A stretch of 64,000 nucleotides of DNA from Acidaminococcus fermentans_A (GCF_052216985.1 NZ_JBQOUY010000002.1:62001-126000), one strand, 5' to 3'; shown: positions 41,840 through 50,547, counted from the first letter of the stretch. Notes: generated from the letters alone by a model not told the origin. Numbers and translations are program-made.

Positions 41840-43750
41840 ATGGAACAGGAAAACAAGATTATGATCGGCCGGATCGCCGCCGCCTTTGTGCTGACGGTGG
41901 CCGGGGCCTTTCTGCCGGATGCCTGGAGCGGGGAAGGGGTGGCCCTGGAATACCGCTTTCTCCACCTGCTGCCCTATCTGGCGGCCTATCTGACCGTGGC
42001 CTGGGACATCCTGCTGAAGGCGGCGAAAAATATCCGGAAGGGCCAGGTGCTGGATGAGAACTTTCTGATGGCGGTGGCCAGCCTGGGGGCCTTTGGCCTG
42101 GGTATCTACCAGAACGGGGATTATGCGGAAGCGGTGGCGGTCATGCTGTTCTACCAGGTGGGGGAACTGTTCGAAGACTACGCCGTGGGCAAGAGCCGCC
42201 GGAACATCAGCGAACTGATGGATATCCGTCCCGACTATGCCAATGTGGAGCGGGACGGGAAACTGGTCCAAGTGGACCCGGATGATGTGGCCATCGGCAC
42301 CCGGATCATCGTCCAGCCTGGAGAAAAGGTCCCCATTGACGGGCGGGTGGTCGAAGGGCATTCCAGCCTGGATACGGCGGCTCTCACCGGGGAAAGCCTG
42401 CCCCGGGAAGCGGCCCCAGGGGATGAAGTGATCAGCGGCTGCATCAACCTCAGCGGGGTGCTGGCCATAGAGACCACCAAAGAGTTCGGGGAATCCACCG
42501 TATCCAAGATCCTGGATCTGGTGGAGGACGCCAGCTCCCGGAAGGCGAAATCCGAAGTGTTCATCACCAAATTCGCCCGGGTCTATACCCCGGCGGTGTG
42601 CAGCGGGGCCCTGGCCCTGTTCCTGCTGCCCCCTCTGGTGCGGCTGGCCATGGGGATGGCGCCTCTGTGGCATATGTGGCTGTATCGGAGCCTGCTGTTT
42701 TTGGTGGTCAGTTGCCCCTGCGCCCTGGTGCTGTCCATTCCTCTCAGTTTCTTTGCGGGGATCGGGGGTGCCAGCCGGCAGGGAATCCTGATCAAGGGAT
42801 CCAACTATATGGAGACCTTGGCCCATACAGCCTATGTAGTGATGGATAAGACCGGCACCCTGACCCAGGGGGTGTTCGAAGTCTCCGCGGTCCATCACAA
42901 TAAATTGGAAGAACAGAAAGTGCTGGAGATGGCGGCTTTGGCAGAATGTGCCTCCAGCCATCCCATCAGCAAGAGTCTCCAGCAAGCCTACGGCAAACCC
43001 ATCGACCGAAGCCGGGTGACGGATATCCAGGAATACGGGGGCAAAGGGGTGATGGCCCGGGTGGATGGCCATACCGTCGCCGCCGGAAACGCCAAACTCA
43101 TGGAGATGCTCCACATCCCCTATGTGAACTGTCACATGGTGGGGACCCTGGTCCACGTGGCCATCGACGGGGCCTACCACGGGCATATCCTCATCGCTGA
43201 CCGGATCAAGGACCATGGGGTGGAGGCCGTCCGGGCCTTGAAGGCCAATGGGGTGAAACAGGTGATCATGCTCACGGGGGATGAAAAACGTACGGCGGAA
43301 GCGGTGGCCCGGGAGCTGGGTATCGACGAAGTCCACAGCGAGCTGCTGCCCCAGGGGAAGGTGGAGCAGGTGGAAAATCTGATCCGCCGGAAGGATCCCA
43401 AGGAGAAAGTGGCCTTTGTAGGAGACGGGATCAACGACGCACCGGTGCTGTCCCTGGCGGATATCGGGATCGTCATGGGGGCTCTGGGCAGCGATGCGGC
43501 CATCGAGGCGGCGGATGTGGTGCTGATGGACGATGATCCCCTGAAGATCAGCAAAGCCATCCGGATCGCCCGGAAATGCGTGGGCATCGTGTACCAGAAT
43601 ATTGTGTTCGCCATTGGCATCAAGGTCCTCAGCCTGGTGCTGGGGGCCCTGGGCTTCATCAACATGTGGTTCGCCATCTTCGCCGATACTGGGGTGCTGA
43701 TCCTCTGCGTGCTGAATTCTATGCGGTGCTTATTCAATAAAAAAGCATAA
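41840..43750 (+). CDS. P1B-type metal-exporting ATPase (Zn/Cd/Pb type)
   Basis: 636 residues, about eight helices. TGESLPREA (actuator), SCPCALVLSIP (membrane CPC metal site), MDKTGTLTQG (phosphorylated Asp), ASSHPIS (HP motif) and VGDGINDAPVLSLADIGIVM (hinge) are all intact. No N-terminal HMA domain, which is supplied by the preceding gene. CPC plus the ending pattern fits ZntA/CadA-like ATPases, though ion specificity is inferred. ATG 41840 follows GGATGGGA. Confidence 0.92.
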   Translation: MEQENKIMIGRIAAAFVLTVAGAFLPDAWSGEGVALEYRFLHLLPYLAAYLTVAWDILLKAAKNIRKGQVLDENFLMAVASLGAFGLGIYQNGDYAEAVAVMLFYQVGELFEDYAVGKSRRNISELMDIRPDYANVERDGKLVQVDPDDVAIGTRIIVQPGEKVPIDGRVVEGHSSLDTAALTGESLPREAAPGDEVISGCINLSGVLAIETTKEFGESTVSKILDLVEDASSRKAKSEVFITKFARVYTPAVCSGALALFLLPPLVRLAMGMAPLWHMWLYRSLLFLVVSCPCALVLSIPLSFFAGIGGASRQGILIKGSNYMETLAHTAYVVMDKTGTLTQGVFEVSAVHHNKLEEQKVLEMAALAECASSHPISKSLQQAYGKPIDRSRVTDIQEYGGKGVMARVDGHTVAAGNAKLMEMLHIPYVNCHMVGTLVHVAIDGAYHGHILIADRIKDHGVEAVRALKANGVKQVIMLTGDEKRTAEAVARELGIDEVHSELLPQGKVEQVENLIRRKDPKEKVAFVGDGINDAPVLSLADIGIVMGALGSDAAIEAADVVLMDDDPLKISKAIRIARKCVGIVYQNIVFAIGIKVLSLVLGALGFINMWFAIFADTGVLILCVLNSMRCLFNKKA

Positions 43751-43755
43751 AAATG

Positions 43756-43797
43756 TAAAGGAACTCCGGATTGTTCCGGAGCTTCTTTGCATTTTTA
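43756..43797 (+). terminator. Terminator after the P-type ATPase
   Basis: CTCCGGA (43764-43770) pairs with TCCGGAG (43775-43781); flanks extend the pairing (AAAG/CTTT), followed by a T-rich tail. Confidence 0.8.
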
Positions 43798-43839
43798 TGC
43801 AAAAATCTCAAAAAGTACCTGTCCCTCTCCTTCCAACTG

Positions 43840-43848
43840 TGCTATAAT
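43840..43848 (+). promoter_or_regulatory. Extended -10 for argC
   Basis: TGCTATAAT, 48 bases before the argC start. No ARG box recognised. Confidence 0.65.
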
Positions 43849-43895
43849 GGTCCTACTTCTAATCACAAAGTATCAGAGAATGAGGGGTGGTCATG

Positions 43896-44819
43896 ATGTT
43901 TAAAGTGTTTATCGATGGCGGTGAAGGGACGACGGGGCTGCGGCTGGCGCAACGGCTGAAACAGCGGGATGATATCGAACTGCTGTCCATCAGCAGCGAT
44001 CTGCGGAAGAACCTGGATGCCCGCCTGGAAAAGATCGACCAGGCCGACGTAGCGTTCCTGTGCCTGCCGGATGCGGCTTCCCGGGAAGTGGCCCAAGCTG
44101 CCAAAGACTGCGAAACCAAGATCATCGACACCTCTACAGCTTTCCGCTGCGACCCGGACTGGGCCTATGGATTCCCAGAATTGGGGCCCAGCTATCTCCA
44201 TGCCATCCAGGAAAGCAGCCGGATCGCCAATCCGGGCTGCCATGCCACCGGTTCCATCGCTGTTCTGGCGCCCCTGGTGAAGGCCCATCTGATCCCGGCG
44301 GACGGGCTCTATACCCTGACTTCTCTGACCGGGTATTCCGGCGGGGGCAAGAAGATGATCGCTTCCTATGAGAATCTCCACGACAAAGAACTGGATGCGC
44401 CCCGGATCTATGCTTTGGGCCAGCAGCATAAACACCTGCCGGAGATCCTGAAATATGCCGGGCTGGAACAGGCCCCGATCTTCCTGCCCATCGTGGCGCC
44501 CTATTATGCGGGGATGCTGGTGACGGCAGGTTTCCAGATGCCGGCGGACCTGAGCCTGGCGGCCATCCGGAAACTGTACGCCGACTTCTTCAAGGAACAG
44601 GCCTTCATCACCGTGGTGCAGTCGGAGGAACTGCCCAAGATGCTGGGGTCCAATACCCTGGCCGGGAAAGATTCCCTGCGGATCTTCATCTGCGGTAATG
44701 AAGAACGGTTCACCGTATCCGCCCAATTCGACAACCTGGGCAAAGGGGCCAGCGGGGCAGCCATTGAAAATATGAACATCGCCATGGGACTGGACCCGGC
44801 CACGGGACTGGAACTGTGA
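43896..44819 (+). CDS. argC: N-acetyl-gamma-glutamyl-phosphate reductase (type 2)
   Basis: Third step of arginine/ornithine synthesis: NADPH reduction of N-acetylglutamyl phosphate. 307 residues, the shorter type 2 form. VFIDGGEGTTGLRLAQRL at the N-terminus, active-site Cys in IANPGCHATGSIAVLAPLV, and SLTGYSGGGKKMIASYE. GAGGGG precedes ATG 43896 by 8 bases; ATG 43893 and GTG 43887 are less likely. No other arg gene is adjacent. Confidence 0.9.
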   Translation: MFKVFIDGGEGTTGLRLAQRLKQRDDIELLSISSDLRKNLDARLEKIDQADVAFLCLPDAASREVAQAAKDCETKIIDTSTAFRCDPDWAYGFPELGPSYLHAIQESSRIANPGCHATGSIAVLAPLVKAHLIPADGLYTLTSLTGYSGGGKKMIASYENLHDKELDAPRIYALGQQHKHLPEILKYAGLEQAPIFLPIVAPYYAGMLVTAGFQMPADLSLAAIRKLYADFFKEQAFITVVQSEELPKMLGSNTLAGKDSLRIFICGNEERFTVSAQFDNLGKGASGAAIENMNIAMGLDPATGLEL

Positions 44820-44825
44820 GGAGAG

Positions 44826-44855
44826 GGGGCTGTTGTGCATGCAACAGCCCCTTTT
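44826..44855 (+). terminator. Terminator after argC
   Basis: GGGGCTGTTG (44826-44835) pairs perfectly with CAACAGCCCC (44842-44851), then TTTT. Confidence 0.9.
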
Positions 44856-44888
44856 CCGTTAACCTGCCTGTTCTCTCTTTCTTTGTTG

Positions 44889-44897
44889 TGCTACAAT
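44889..44897 (+). promoter_or_regulatory. Extended -10 for the permease gene
   Basis: TGCTACAAT, identical to the element before hgdH, galU and the cupin gene. Confidence 0.6.
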
Positions 44898-44952
44898 GGA
44901 CCAGTATGCAGGTCAGCTGACTTGACAATCCATAAAGGAGAGAGAAGAAGCG

Positions 44953-46197
44953 ATGGAATATACAGAAACGAAAGAACTGGAGGAGGCAGAGCCGGAAGAG
45001 GGGGCTTTAGAAGTCCGCCGGCTGACTTTCACGGAAGCAGTGATGTTGGTGGTGGGAGCTACCATCGGATCCGGGGTACTGGGCCTGGCTTATGCCAGCC
45101 GGAAGGCGGGCTGGCCGGTGCTCCTGACCTGGCTGCTGGTGGCAGGGTTCCTTTCGGTGGCCTCCATGCTCTATGTGGCGGAAACCGCCCTGCGTACCCG
45201 GCGGCCTCTCCAGCTTTCCGGTCTGGCGGAAAAATATGTGGGGAAGGCCGGGTCTTGGCTGATCTTCTTTTCCATAGGAGCCACCAGTTTCTGCAGCCTG
45301 ATCGCTTATATCACTGGCTGCGGGAAGATCCTCAGTGCCTTTTTTGGGCTGCCGGCAGCAGAGGCCAGCCTGTTGTTTTCCATCGGGGCCACCGCTGTAG
45401 TCTGGCTGGGACTGAAGGTTACCGGGACGGCGGAAAAGTTCCTGGGCCTGGGGATGATTTTGATGCTGATCCTGTTGGTGGGAGCATCCTTTTTGTGGGC
45501 CCGGGTCCCTTTGGGAGAAATCTTGTATGCCCACTGGACCTGGGGCATCCCGGTGTTCAACATCGCGGTGTTCTGCTATGCTGTCCAATACATTGTGCCG
45601 GAACTGGCCCGGGGCTTCCAGGATCGCCCGGAAAAGCTTGTACCGGCCATCCTGGGAGGCACGGGGATTTCTTTACTGATCTTGGCCCTGGTGCCTCTGG
45701 CGGTATTCCTGATGCTGCCGGGGGCGGAAATCACCGAGGTGGCCTCCCTTTCCTGGGGACGGGCCCTGGGGCATCCACTGTTCTACCTGCTGGTGAATTT
45801 CTTTGCTTTCTGTGCCATGCTGACTTCCTTCTGGGCCATTGCAGAAAGCTTCCTGACCAACTGCATCGAACGGCTGGGCTTCAGGTCGGAACGGGATATC
45901 CGGAGCCGGGCCCTGTGCCTGGCCTTTATCGTGATCCCGCCCATCTTCCTGGCCAGCAGCGGTCTGGTGGGATTCGTCAGTGCCATTTTCAGTGCCGGGA
46001 CCTTTGGGGGCATCATCATGTCCGTGCTGCCGGTATTCATGCTCCGGAACGCCCAGAAAAAAGGGGACCAGGAACCCTGCTGGCAGTGCGGCTGGCTGGC
46101 CAGTCCTTGGGCCCAATATCTGGTGCTGGCGGTGTTCCTAGGGTCCGGCATCTACGCCCTGCTGAGCATGGCGGGGATGCTGCCGAAGGGGTGGTGA
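44953..46197 (+). CDS. Aromatic/hydroxy amino-acid permease-like transporter
   Basis: 414 residues, 11 helices after a 25-residue acidic N-terminus (KELEEAEPEEGALEV). TFTEAVMLVVGATIGSGVLG is the first-helix signature of the AAAP/HAAAP group (Trp/Tyr permease and SdaC relatives). FNIAVFCYAVQYIVPELARG is a second family block. Probably imports an amino acid with H+ or Na+; specificity is unclear. AGGAG precedes ATG 44953. Confidence 0.8.
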   Translation: MEYTETKELEEAEPEEGALEVRRLTFTEAVMLVVGATIGSGVLGLAYASRKAGWPVLLTWLLVAGFLSVASMLYVAETALRTRRPLQLSGLAEKYVGKAGSWLIFFSIGATSFCSLIAYITGCGKILSAFFGLPAAEASLLFSIGATAVVWLGLKVTGTAEKFLGLGMILMLILLVGASFLWARVPLGEILYAHWTWGIPVFNIAVFCYAVQYIVPELARGFQDRPEKLVPAILGGTGISLLILALVPLAVFLMLPGAEITEVASLSWGRALGHPLFYLLVNFFAFCAMLTSFWAIAESFLTNCIERLGFRSERDIRSRALCLAFIVIPPIFLASSGLVGFVSAIFSAGTFGGIIMSVLPVFMLRNAQKKGDQEPCWQCGWLASPWAQYLVLAVFLGSGIYALLSMAGMLPKGW

Positions 46198-46200
46198 AAG

Positions 46201-46224
46201 GGGGTGTGAAAAAATTCACACCCC
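46201..46224. terminator. GTGTGAA hairpin after the permease
   Basis: GGGGTGTGAA / TTCACACCCC, a perfect 10-bp stem with loop AAAA, four bases after the permease stop. No T-tract follows, so it may act together with the repeats or as an mRNA end-stabiliser. Confidence 0.7.
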
Positions 46225-46225
46225 A

Positions 46226-46260
46226 GGTCGCGGGCCTCGAGTCACGGGTCGCGAGCCTGG
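46226..46260. repeat. Heptamer tandem array, five units
   Basis: GGTCGCG GGCCTCG AGTCACG GGTCGCG AGCCTGG, period 7, immediately after the GTGTGAA hairpin. GGTCGCG occurs twice exactly. Confidence 0.7.
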
Positions 46261-46352
46261 ACGTTTAACCCGTTTGTTCTTTTTCTACAGAATGATAAGG
46301 TAATATACACTGGAATCTGCAAAACGGGATTTTCGGCCTGCCCCAATAAGCC

Positions 46353-46373
46353 CGCGACTCACGACCCGCGACC
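46353..46373. repeat. Heptamer tandem array, three units
   Basis: CGCGACT CACGACC CGCGACC. The same 21 bases occur at 48560-48580. Confidence 0.8.
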
Positions 46374-46408
46374 AAAAAAGGACTGTCGCTTCCGCAACAG
46401 TCCTTTTT
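46374..46408. terminator. Bidirectional terminator between permease and BASS gene
   Basis: GGACTGT (46380-46386) pairs with ACAGTCC (46397-46403), with A6 before and T5 after, so it works on both strands. Confidence 0.85.
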
Positions 46409-46412
46409 CCAT

Positions 46413-47387
46413 TCAATTCCTATTCTTTTCTCCCACCAGTTCTCCCGCTTCTTCTTCCCTCTGATCTTCTTCATCTTTCCCTACGCAGTAGGAGGCGAAA
46501 AGGGAACCGGATACGTTGTGCCATACGGAGAAGATGGCACCGGCGATGCCGCCTGCGGCAGTGAAGTACATCAGGGCCAGGGTAGAGGCCAGACCGGAAT
46601 TCTGCATGCCCACTTCAATGGTCATGGCCCGGCACTGGGCTTTGTCCAGTCCGAAACGGCGGGCGCAGAATCCGCCCAGCAGCATCCCGCACAGATTGTG
46701 GAGGATTACCACACAGAGGATCACCAGCCCATTATCTACAATGGCTCGCCCAGACATGGATACCACGCAGCCCACGGTGAGGATCACCACTAGGGCCGAG
46801 AGCATGGGCATCACCCGGATGACCCGGCTGACCTGGCGGGGGAAGAAATAATTCATCCCGATGCCCAGGACCAAGGGCAGCAGCACCATCTTGACGATGG
46901 AAAGCATCATGGACACAAAGTCGATATCTACCCAGGTCCCCGCAATGAGCCACACATGGAAAGGAGTCACAAAGGGGGCCAGCAGGGTGTTCACCATGGT
47001 CATGGAAACGGACAGAGCCACATCTGCATGGGCAATGTAGGAAATCACATTGGAAGCGGTTCCCCCGGGGCAGCAGCCCACCAGCACCACGCCGATGGCG
47101 ATGGCGGGAGGGAGCTGGAACAGATGGATCAGCCCGAAGGCCACAGCCGGCATGATGGTGAACTGGAGCAGGGTCCCGATGGCCACGTTCTTCGGCTGTC
47201 GGAACACGTTCCGGAAATCCGCCGGAGTCAGGCTCATGCCCATGCCGAACATGATGATGCCCAGAAAGGTAGGGATCTGGGGGGCCAGAGGCTTCATGAG
47301 CCCCGGTTCCAGGATGCCCAGGAACCCGATGAGCACCACCCCGATGGACATGTAACGGGTGCAGAAGCGTACGATTGCATCCACCAT
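46413..47387 (-). CDS. BASS family transporter, candidate pantoate/ketopantoate importer
   Basis: 324 residues, about nine to ten helices. GIIMFGMGMSLTPADFRNVF and LVGCCPGGTASNVISYIAHA are typical of bile acid:sodium symporter relatives; IEVGMQNSGLASTLA is also conserved. It lies 4 bases after panC in the same operon. In enterobacteria PanS, a member of this family, imports ketopantoate, so a similar role is inferred here. The acidic C-terminal tail (EEDQREEEAGE) is unusual. Confidence 0.8.
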   Translation of the reverse strand: MVDAIVRFCTRYMSIGVVLIGFLGILEPGLMKPLAPQIPTFLGIIMFGMGMSLTPADFRNVFRQPKNVAIGTLLQFTIMPAVAFGLIHLFQLPPAIAIGVVLVGCCPGGTASNVISYIAHADVALSVSMTMVNTLLAPFVTPFHVWLIAGTWVDIDFVSMMLSIVKMVLLPLVLGIGMNYFFPRQVSRVIRVMPMLSALVVILTVGCVVSMSGRAIVDNGLVILCVVILHNLCGMLLGGFCARRFGLDKAQCRAMTIEVGMQNSGLASTLALMYFTAAGGIAGAIFSVWHNVSGSLFASYCVGKDEEDQREEEAGELVGEKNRN

Positions 47388-47391
47388 GGGA

Positions 47392-48243
47392 TCAGCCCTC
47401 CAGCACCACGTTGTCGATGAGGCGGGTGGTGCCGAATTTCACGGCTACGGCCAACAGCGCACGGCCGGCAATGGGGCCGGTGACTTCCGTCAGGCCGGGC
47501 ATGCCGTAGATTTCCACATAATCGATGTTGCTCATAGGTTCGGTCTTGATTTCTGCCGTGACCTCATCCACCAGTTTCCGGGGATCACGTTCTCCGGCAG
47601 CAAAGGCTTCTTTGGCATGCTGCAGGCTCCGGGAAAGGACCAGGGCGGCCTTCCGTTCTTCCGGAGACAAGTAGACGTTCCGGGAACTCTTGGCAAGCCC
47701 GTCAGCCTCCCGGACGATGGGCATGATACGAAGTTCTACATTCATGAACAAGTCTTCCACCATCCGGCGGAGGACTTCCGTCTGTTGGGCATCTTTCAGC
47801 CCGAAATAGGCCCGATCGGCCTGGGAGAGATTGAACAGCTTGGTGCATACCGTTGCCACACCCCGAAAATGGATGGGGCGTGTGCGGCCGCAAAGAACTT
47901 TGGTGATATTGCCCGTCACTTCCACCCAGGTCATATCCTTATGGGGATACATCTCAGCCGGCGAAGGCGCAAAGATGGCCGTGGCACCGGCGGCTTCCGC
48001 GACTTTTTCGTCGGCGGCCAGCTTCCGGGGATAGGCATCATAATCTTCGTTAGGGCCGAACTGGGTGGGATTCACGAAGTCGCTGACGATGACCACATCA
48101 TTCTCTTGGGCAGCGGCTTTGATCAAAGAGGCGTGGCCTTCGTGGAGGGCACCCATGGTGGGCACCAGGCCGATGGTCCTGCCTTCTTTTTTGACAGTGC
48201 GGACAAAGTCCTTCAGATCTTTTACGGTACGGAACAGTTGCAT
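47392..48243 (-). CDS. panC: Pantothenate synthetase (pantoate-beta-alanine ligase)
   Basis: ATP-dependent joining of pantoate and beta-alanine. 283 residues. LVPTMGALHEGHASLIKAA holds the HxGH motif, DFVNPTQFGPNEDYDAYPR and KSSRNVYLSPEERKAA (KMSKS-like) are conserved. panB and panD are not adjacent. The ribosome site AAAGGTG lies inside a small hairpin in a long leader. First gene of the panC-BASS operon. Confidence 0.93.
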   Translation of the reverse strand: MQLFRTVKDLKDFVRTVKKEGRTIGLVPTMGALHEGHASLIKAAAQENDVVIVSDFVNPTQFGPNEDYDAYPRKLAADEKVAEAAGATAIFAPSPAEMYPHKDMTWVEVTGNITKVLCGRTRPIHFRGVATVCTKLFNLSQADRAYFGLKDAQQTEVLRRMVEDLFMNVELRIMPIVREADGLAKSSRNVYLSPEERKAALVLSRSLQHAKEAFAAGERDPRKLVDEVTAEIKTEPMSNIDYVEIYGMPGLTEVTGPIAGRALLAVAVKFGTTRLIDNVVLEG

Positions 48244-48492
48244 AATGACAACACCTTTCGGTGAAAGTCCTGGAATATCCAGTACCCATAAGAGAGAGGG
48301 GCACCTTGCCGTCCCAGTCTTTCAATATGTTTTAGGCTCCGATTCCGAAGGGATCCTGACCATGGATGGCCATGGTCTGCGCGCGCGTCCCAGCATCGGG
48401 AAACCATTTTTGGGATGGGACCCTAAATTTATCTCCTGCCAGAAGCCCCATCATTCGGGTCATTATTATACTCAGAAAAGAATCTTTGTCAA
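48244..48492 (-). promoter_or_regulatory. panC promoter and structured 5' leader
   Basis: On the minus strand TTGACA (48492-48487), 16-base spacer, TATAAT (48470-48465), giving a leader of about 215 bases. The leader can fold GTCCCA with TGGGAC, then a perfect GACCATGG-CCAT-CCATGGTC hairpin (about 48355-48374). At its end is CACC-GAAA-GGTG (48252-48263), which holds the Shine-Dalgarno. The layout suggests a cis-acting control element. Confidence 0.55.
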
Positions 48493-48520
48493 GACAATAA
48501 GAAAAAAGTTAACGGAAAGG

Positions 48521-48580
48521 GCTGTGAAAAAATTCACACCCCCGGTACACCAACAAACCCGCGACTCACGACCCGCGACC
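48521..48580. repeat. GTGTGAA-type hairpin plus heptamer array
   Basis: GCTGTGAA...TTCACACC (48521-48540) is a weaker version of the GTGTGAA hairpin. CGCGACT CACGACC CGCGACC (48560-48580) is identical to the array at 46353-46373. Here the composite lies between divergent genes. Confidence 0.7.
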
Positions 48581-48681
48581 AAATCCCCCTTTTGTATACA
48601 TAATAATCCGACCAAATCAGTAAACAACGTAACAATTTTCTCGTTTTCGTGACAATTATTTGTGAACTATTTGTGAAGCGA

Positions 48682-48737
48682 TTTACACAAACTGTGCAAT
48701 GAGTATAATCGTAATTGTTCGAAATAATACGAACGAT
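48682..48737 (+). promoter_or_regulatory. Promoter and operator of the amino-acid ABC operon
   Basis: TTTACA (48682-48687), 16-base spacer, TATAAT (48704-48709). Right after the expected start site, ATTGTTCG (48714-48721) and CGAACGAT (48730-48737) form an inverted repeat with one mismatch and an 8-base AT centre. A repressor binding here would block transcription. Confidence 0.6.
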
Positions 48738-48789
48738 AAAACATAAAAATAATATAATGATTGCAAATTAAACGAAAGCAGGGATGGCT

Positions 48790-49518
48790 ATGATGATTAA
48801 ACTGGAGCACGTCAACAAGTACTTTGGCACCAACCATGTATTGAAAGACGTCAACCTGGAAGTGAATGAAGGAGAGAAACTGGTCATCATCGGGCCATCT
48901 GGTTCAGGGAAATCCACCACCGTACGGTGCATGAATTTCCTGGAGGAACCTACGGATGGGCATGTGTACATCAATGGCACGGAACTGACCCGGAAAAACC
49001 GCACCCAGATCATCCGGGACAACATGTCCATGGTATTCCAGCAGTTCAATCTGTACCCCCATATGACGGTACTGCAGAACCTGACACTGGCACCTATGAA
49101 GCTCCGGCATAAGAGTAAAGAAGAGGCGGAAAAAACCGCCTACCATTATCTGGAAGTGGTAGGGCTCCGGCATAAAGCCAATGTGTATCCTACGACTTTG
49201 TCCGGCGGCCAGCAGCAGAGGATCGCCATCGCCCGGGCCCTGTGCGACGAAAGCAAGATCATCCTCTTTGATGAACCCACTTCGGCTCTGGATCCGGAAA
49301 CCATCCAGGAAGTGCTGGACGTGATGATCAAGCTGGCCAAGGAAGGGAACATCACCATGGTGGTGGTGACCCACGAAATGGGTTTTGCCCGGCAGGTGGC
49401 TGACCGGATCGTCTTCATGGAAAACGGGCAGATCATCGACGAAGGGACGCCGGATCATTTCTTCGTGAATCCCACCAATGACCGGGTGAAGAAATTCCTG
49501 AGCAAGATTATCCGCTGA
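48790..49518 (+). CDS. Polar amino-acid ABC transporter ATP-binding protein (GlnQ type)
   Basis: 242 residues. Walker A VIIGPSGSGKSTTVRCMNFL, signature LSGGQQQRIAIARAL, Walker B IILFDEPTSALDPETI, switch VVVTHEMGFARQVADRIVFM. ATG 48790 gives a suitable distance to AGGG; ATG 48784 and 48793 are alternatives. First gene of a four-gene uptake operon. Glutamine or glutamate is the likely substrate class for a glutamate fermenter (inference). Confidence 0.93.
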   Translation: MMIKLEHVNKYFGTNHVLKDVNLEVNEGEKLVIIGPSGSGKSTTVRCMNFLEEPTDGHVYINGTELTRKNRTQIIRDNMSMVFQQFNLYPHMTVLQNLTLAPMKLRHKSKEEAEKTAYHYLEVVGLRHKANVYPTTLSGGQQQRIAIARALCDESKIILFDEPTSALDPETIQEVLDVMIKLAKEGNITMVVVTHEMGFARQVADRIVFMENGQIIDEGTPDHFFVNPTNDRVKKFLSKIIR

Positions 49519-49572
49519 AACACCGGGCGATAATCATAGAGAAGTAAAGCAGCAATTTGGGGAGGTTTTATC

Positions 49573-50451
49573 ATGAAAAAGTTGGGCAAACTGAGCAAGA
49601 TCTTAACCTTGGGTGTCACTGTCCTGATGGCCGTTTCTTTATTTGCCGGCTGCGGGGACGAGAAGAAAAGTGCAGATACCGGTAAATCCTCCAATGTAGC
49701 GGAAGATATCGCAGCCATCAAGAAACGGGGTGTCCTGCGGATAGGCGTCAAGAACGTGACCAAAGGCTTCGGGTACCAGGATCCGGCCACTGGCAAATTC
49801 ACTGGTATGGAAGTGGATCTGGGGGCTGCACTGGCTAAGAAACTGGGTGTCGATGTGGAATATACGCCAGTGACGGCTGCTACCCGTACCGCACTCCTGG
49901 ATTCCGGGGATATCGACATGGTAGCCGCTACCTTCACCATCACACCGGAACGGAAGAAATCCTGGGACTTCACCACGCCGTACTATACGGACCATGTTGG
50001 GGTCCTGGTGGAAAAAGCCAGCAATATCAAGAGCTTGGCTGATCTGAAAGGCAAAGTGGTAGGGGTCTCCTCCGGTTCTACTTCTGCAAAAGCTCTGGTA
50101 GAAGCCATGATCAAAGCCAAGGTCATCGATGGGGATGGCTTCGATCCCAAGAGCTTCGATGCAGCTACCTGGAACAAAGGGGTCAGCTTCAAACAGTATG
50201 CGGATTATCCGGCCATTTCCACGGCCCTGTCTTCCGGCGAAGTTTCCGCCTTCTGCGTGGATAAATCCATCCTGGCCATCTACCACACTGACGACCGGAC
50301 CTTCATCAAGGAACAGTTCGCTCCTCAGGAATATGGCCTGGCTACCAAGAAGGGTTCCGGCATGAGCAAGTTCTGTGAAGAAGCCGTGCAGGGCTGGTTG
50401 AAAGACGGTACCATCAAGAAACTGGAAGCAAAGTACAATCTGGACAAATAA
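49573..50451 (+). CDS. Amino-acid ABC transporter substrate-binding lipoprotein
   Basis: 292 residues. Lipobox LFAGC near residue 26. Mature family-3 solute-binding motifs: IKKRGVLRIGVKNVTKGFGY, GMEVDLGAALAKKLGVDVEY, VAATFTITPERKKSWDFTTP. The ligand-binding arginine is expected in AATRTALLDSGDIDM. GGAGG precedes ATG 49573. Confidence 0.93.
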   Translation: MKKLGKLSKILTLGVTVLMAVSLFAGCGDEKKSADTGKSSNVAEDIAAIKKRGVLRIGVKNVTKGFGYQDPATGKFTGMEVDLGAALAKKLGVDVEYTPVTAATRTALLDSGDIDMVAATFTITPERKKSWDFTTPYYTDHVGVLVEKASNIKSLADLKGKVVGVSSGSTSAKALVEAMIKAKVIDGDGFDPKSFDAATWNKGVSFKQYADYPAISTALSSGEVSAFCVDKSILAIYHTDDRTFIKEQFAPQEYGLATKKGSGMSKFCEEAVQGWLKDGTIKKLEAKYNLDK

Positions 50452-50547
50452 ATGACAAATAGGTAAGGCATGACAGGAAGCGGCAATCCTCCATCGGCGC
50501 AGTGCACAGACAGGATTGCCCTTCTCGTTTCACAGGAGGAATGCATT

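Noticed and set aside
44835..46268. 477-codon plus-strand frame over the amino-acid permease
   Set aside because: Gly/Arg-rich, no ribosome site; the permease frame has clear membrane helices and a good start.
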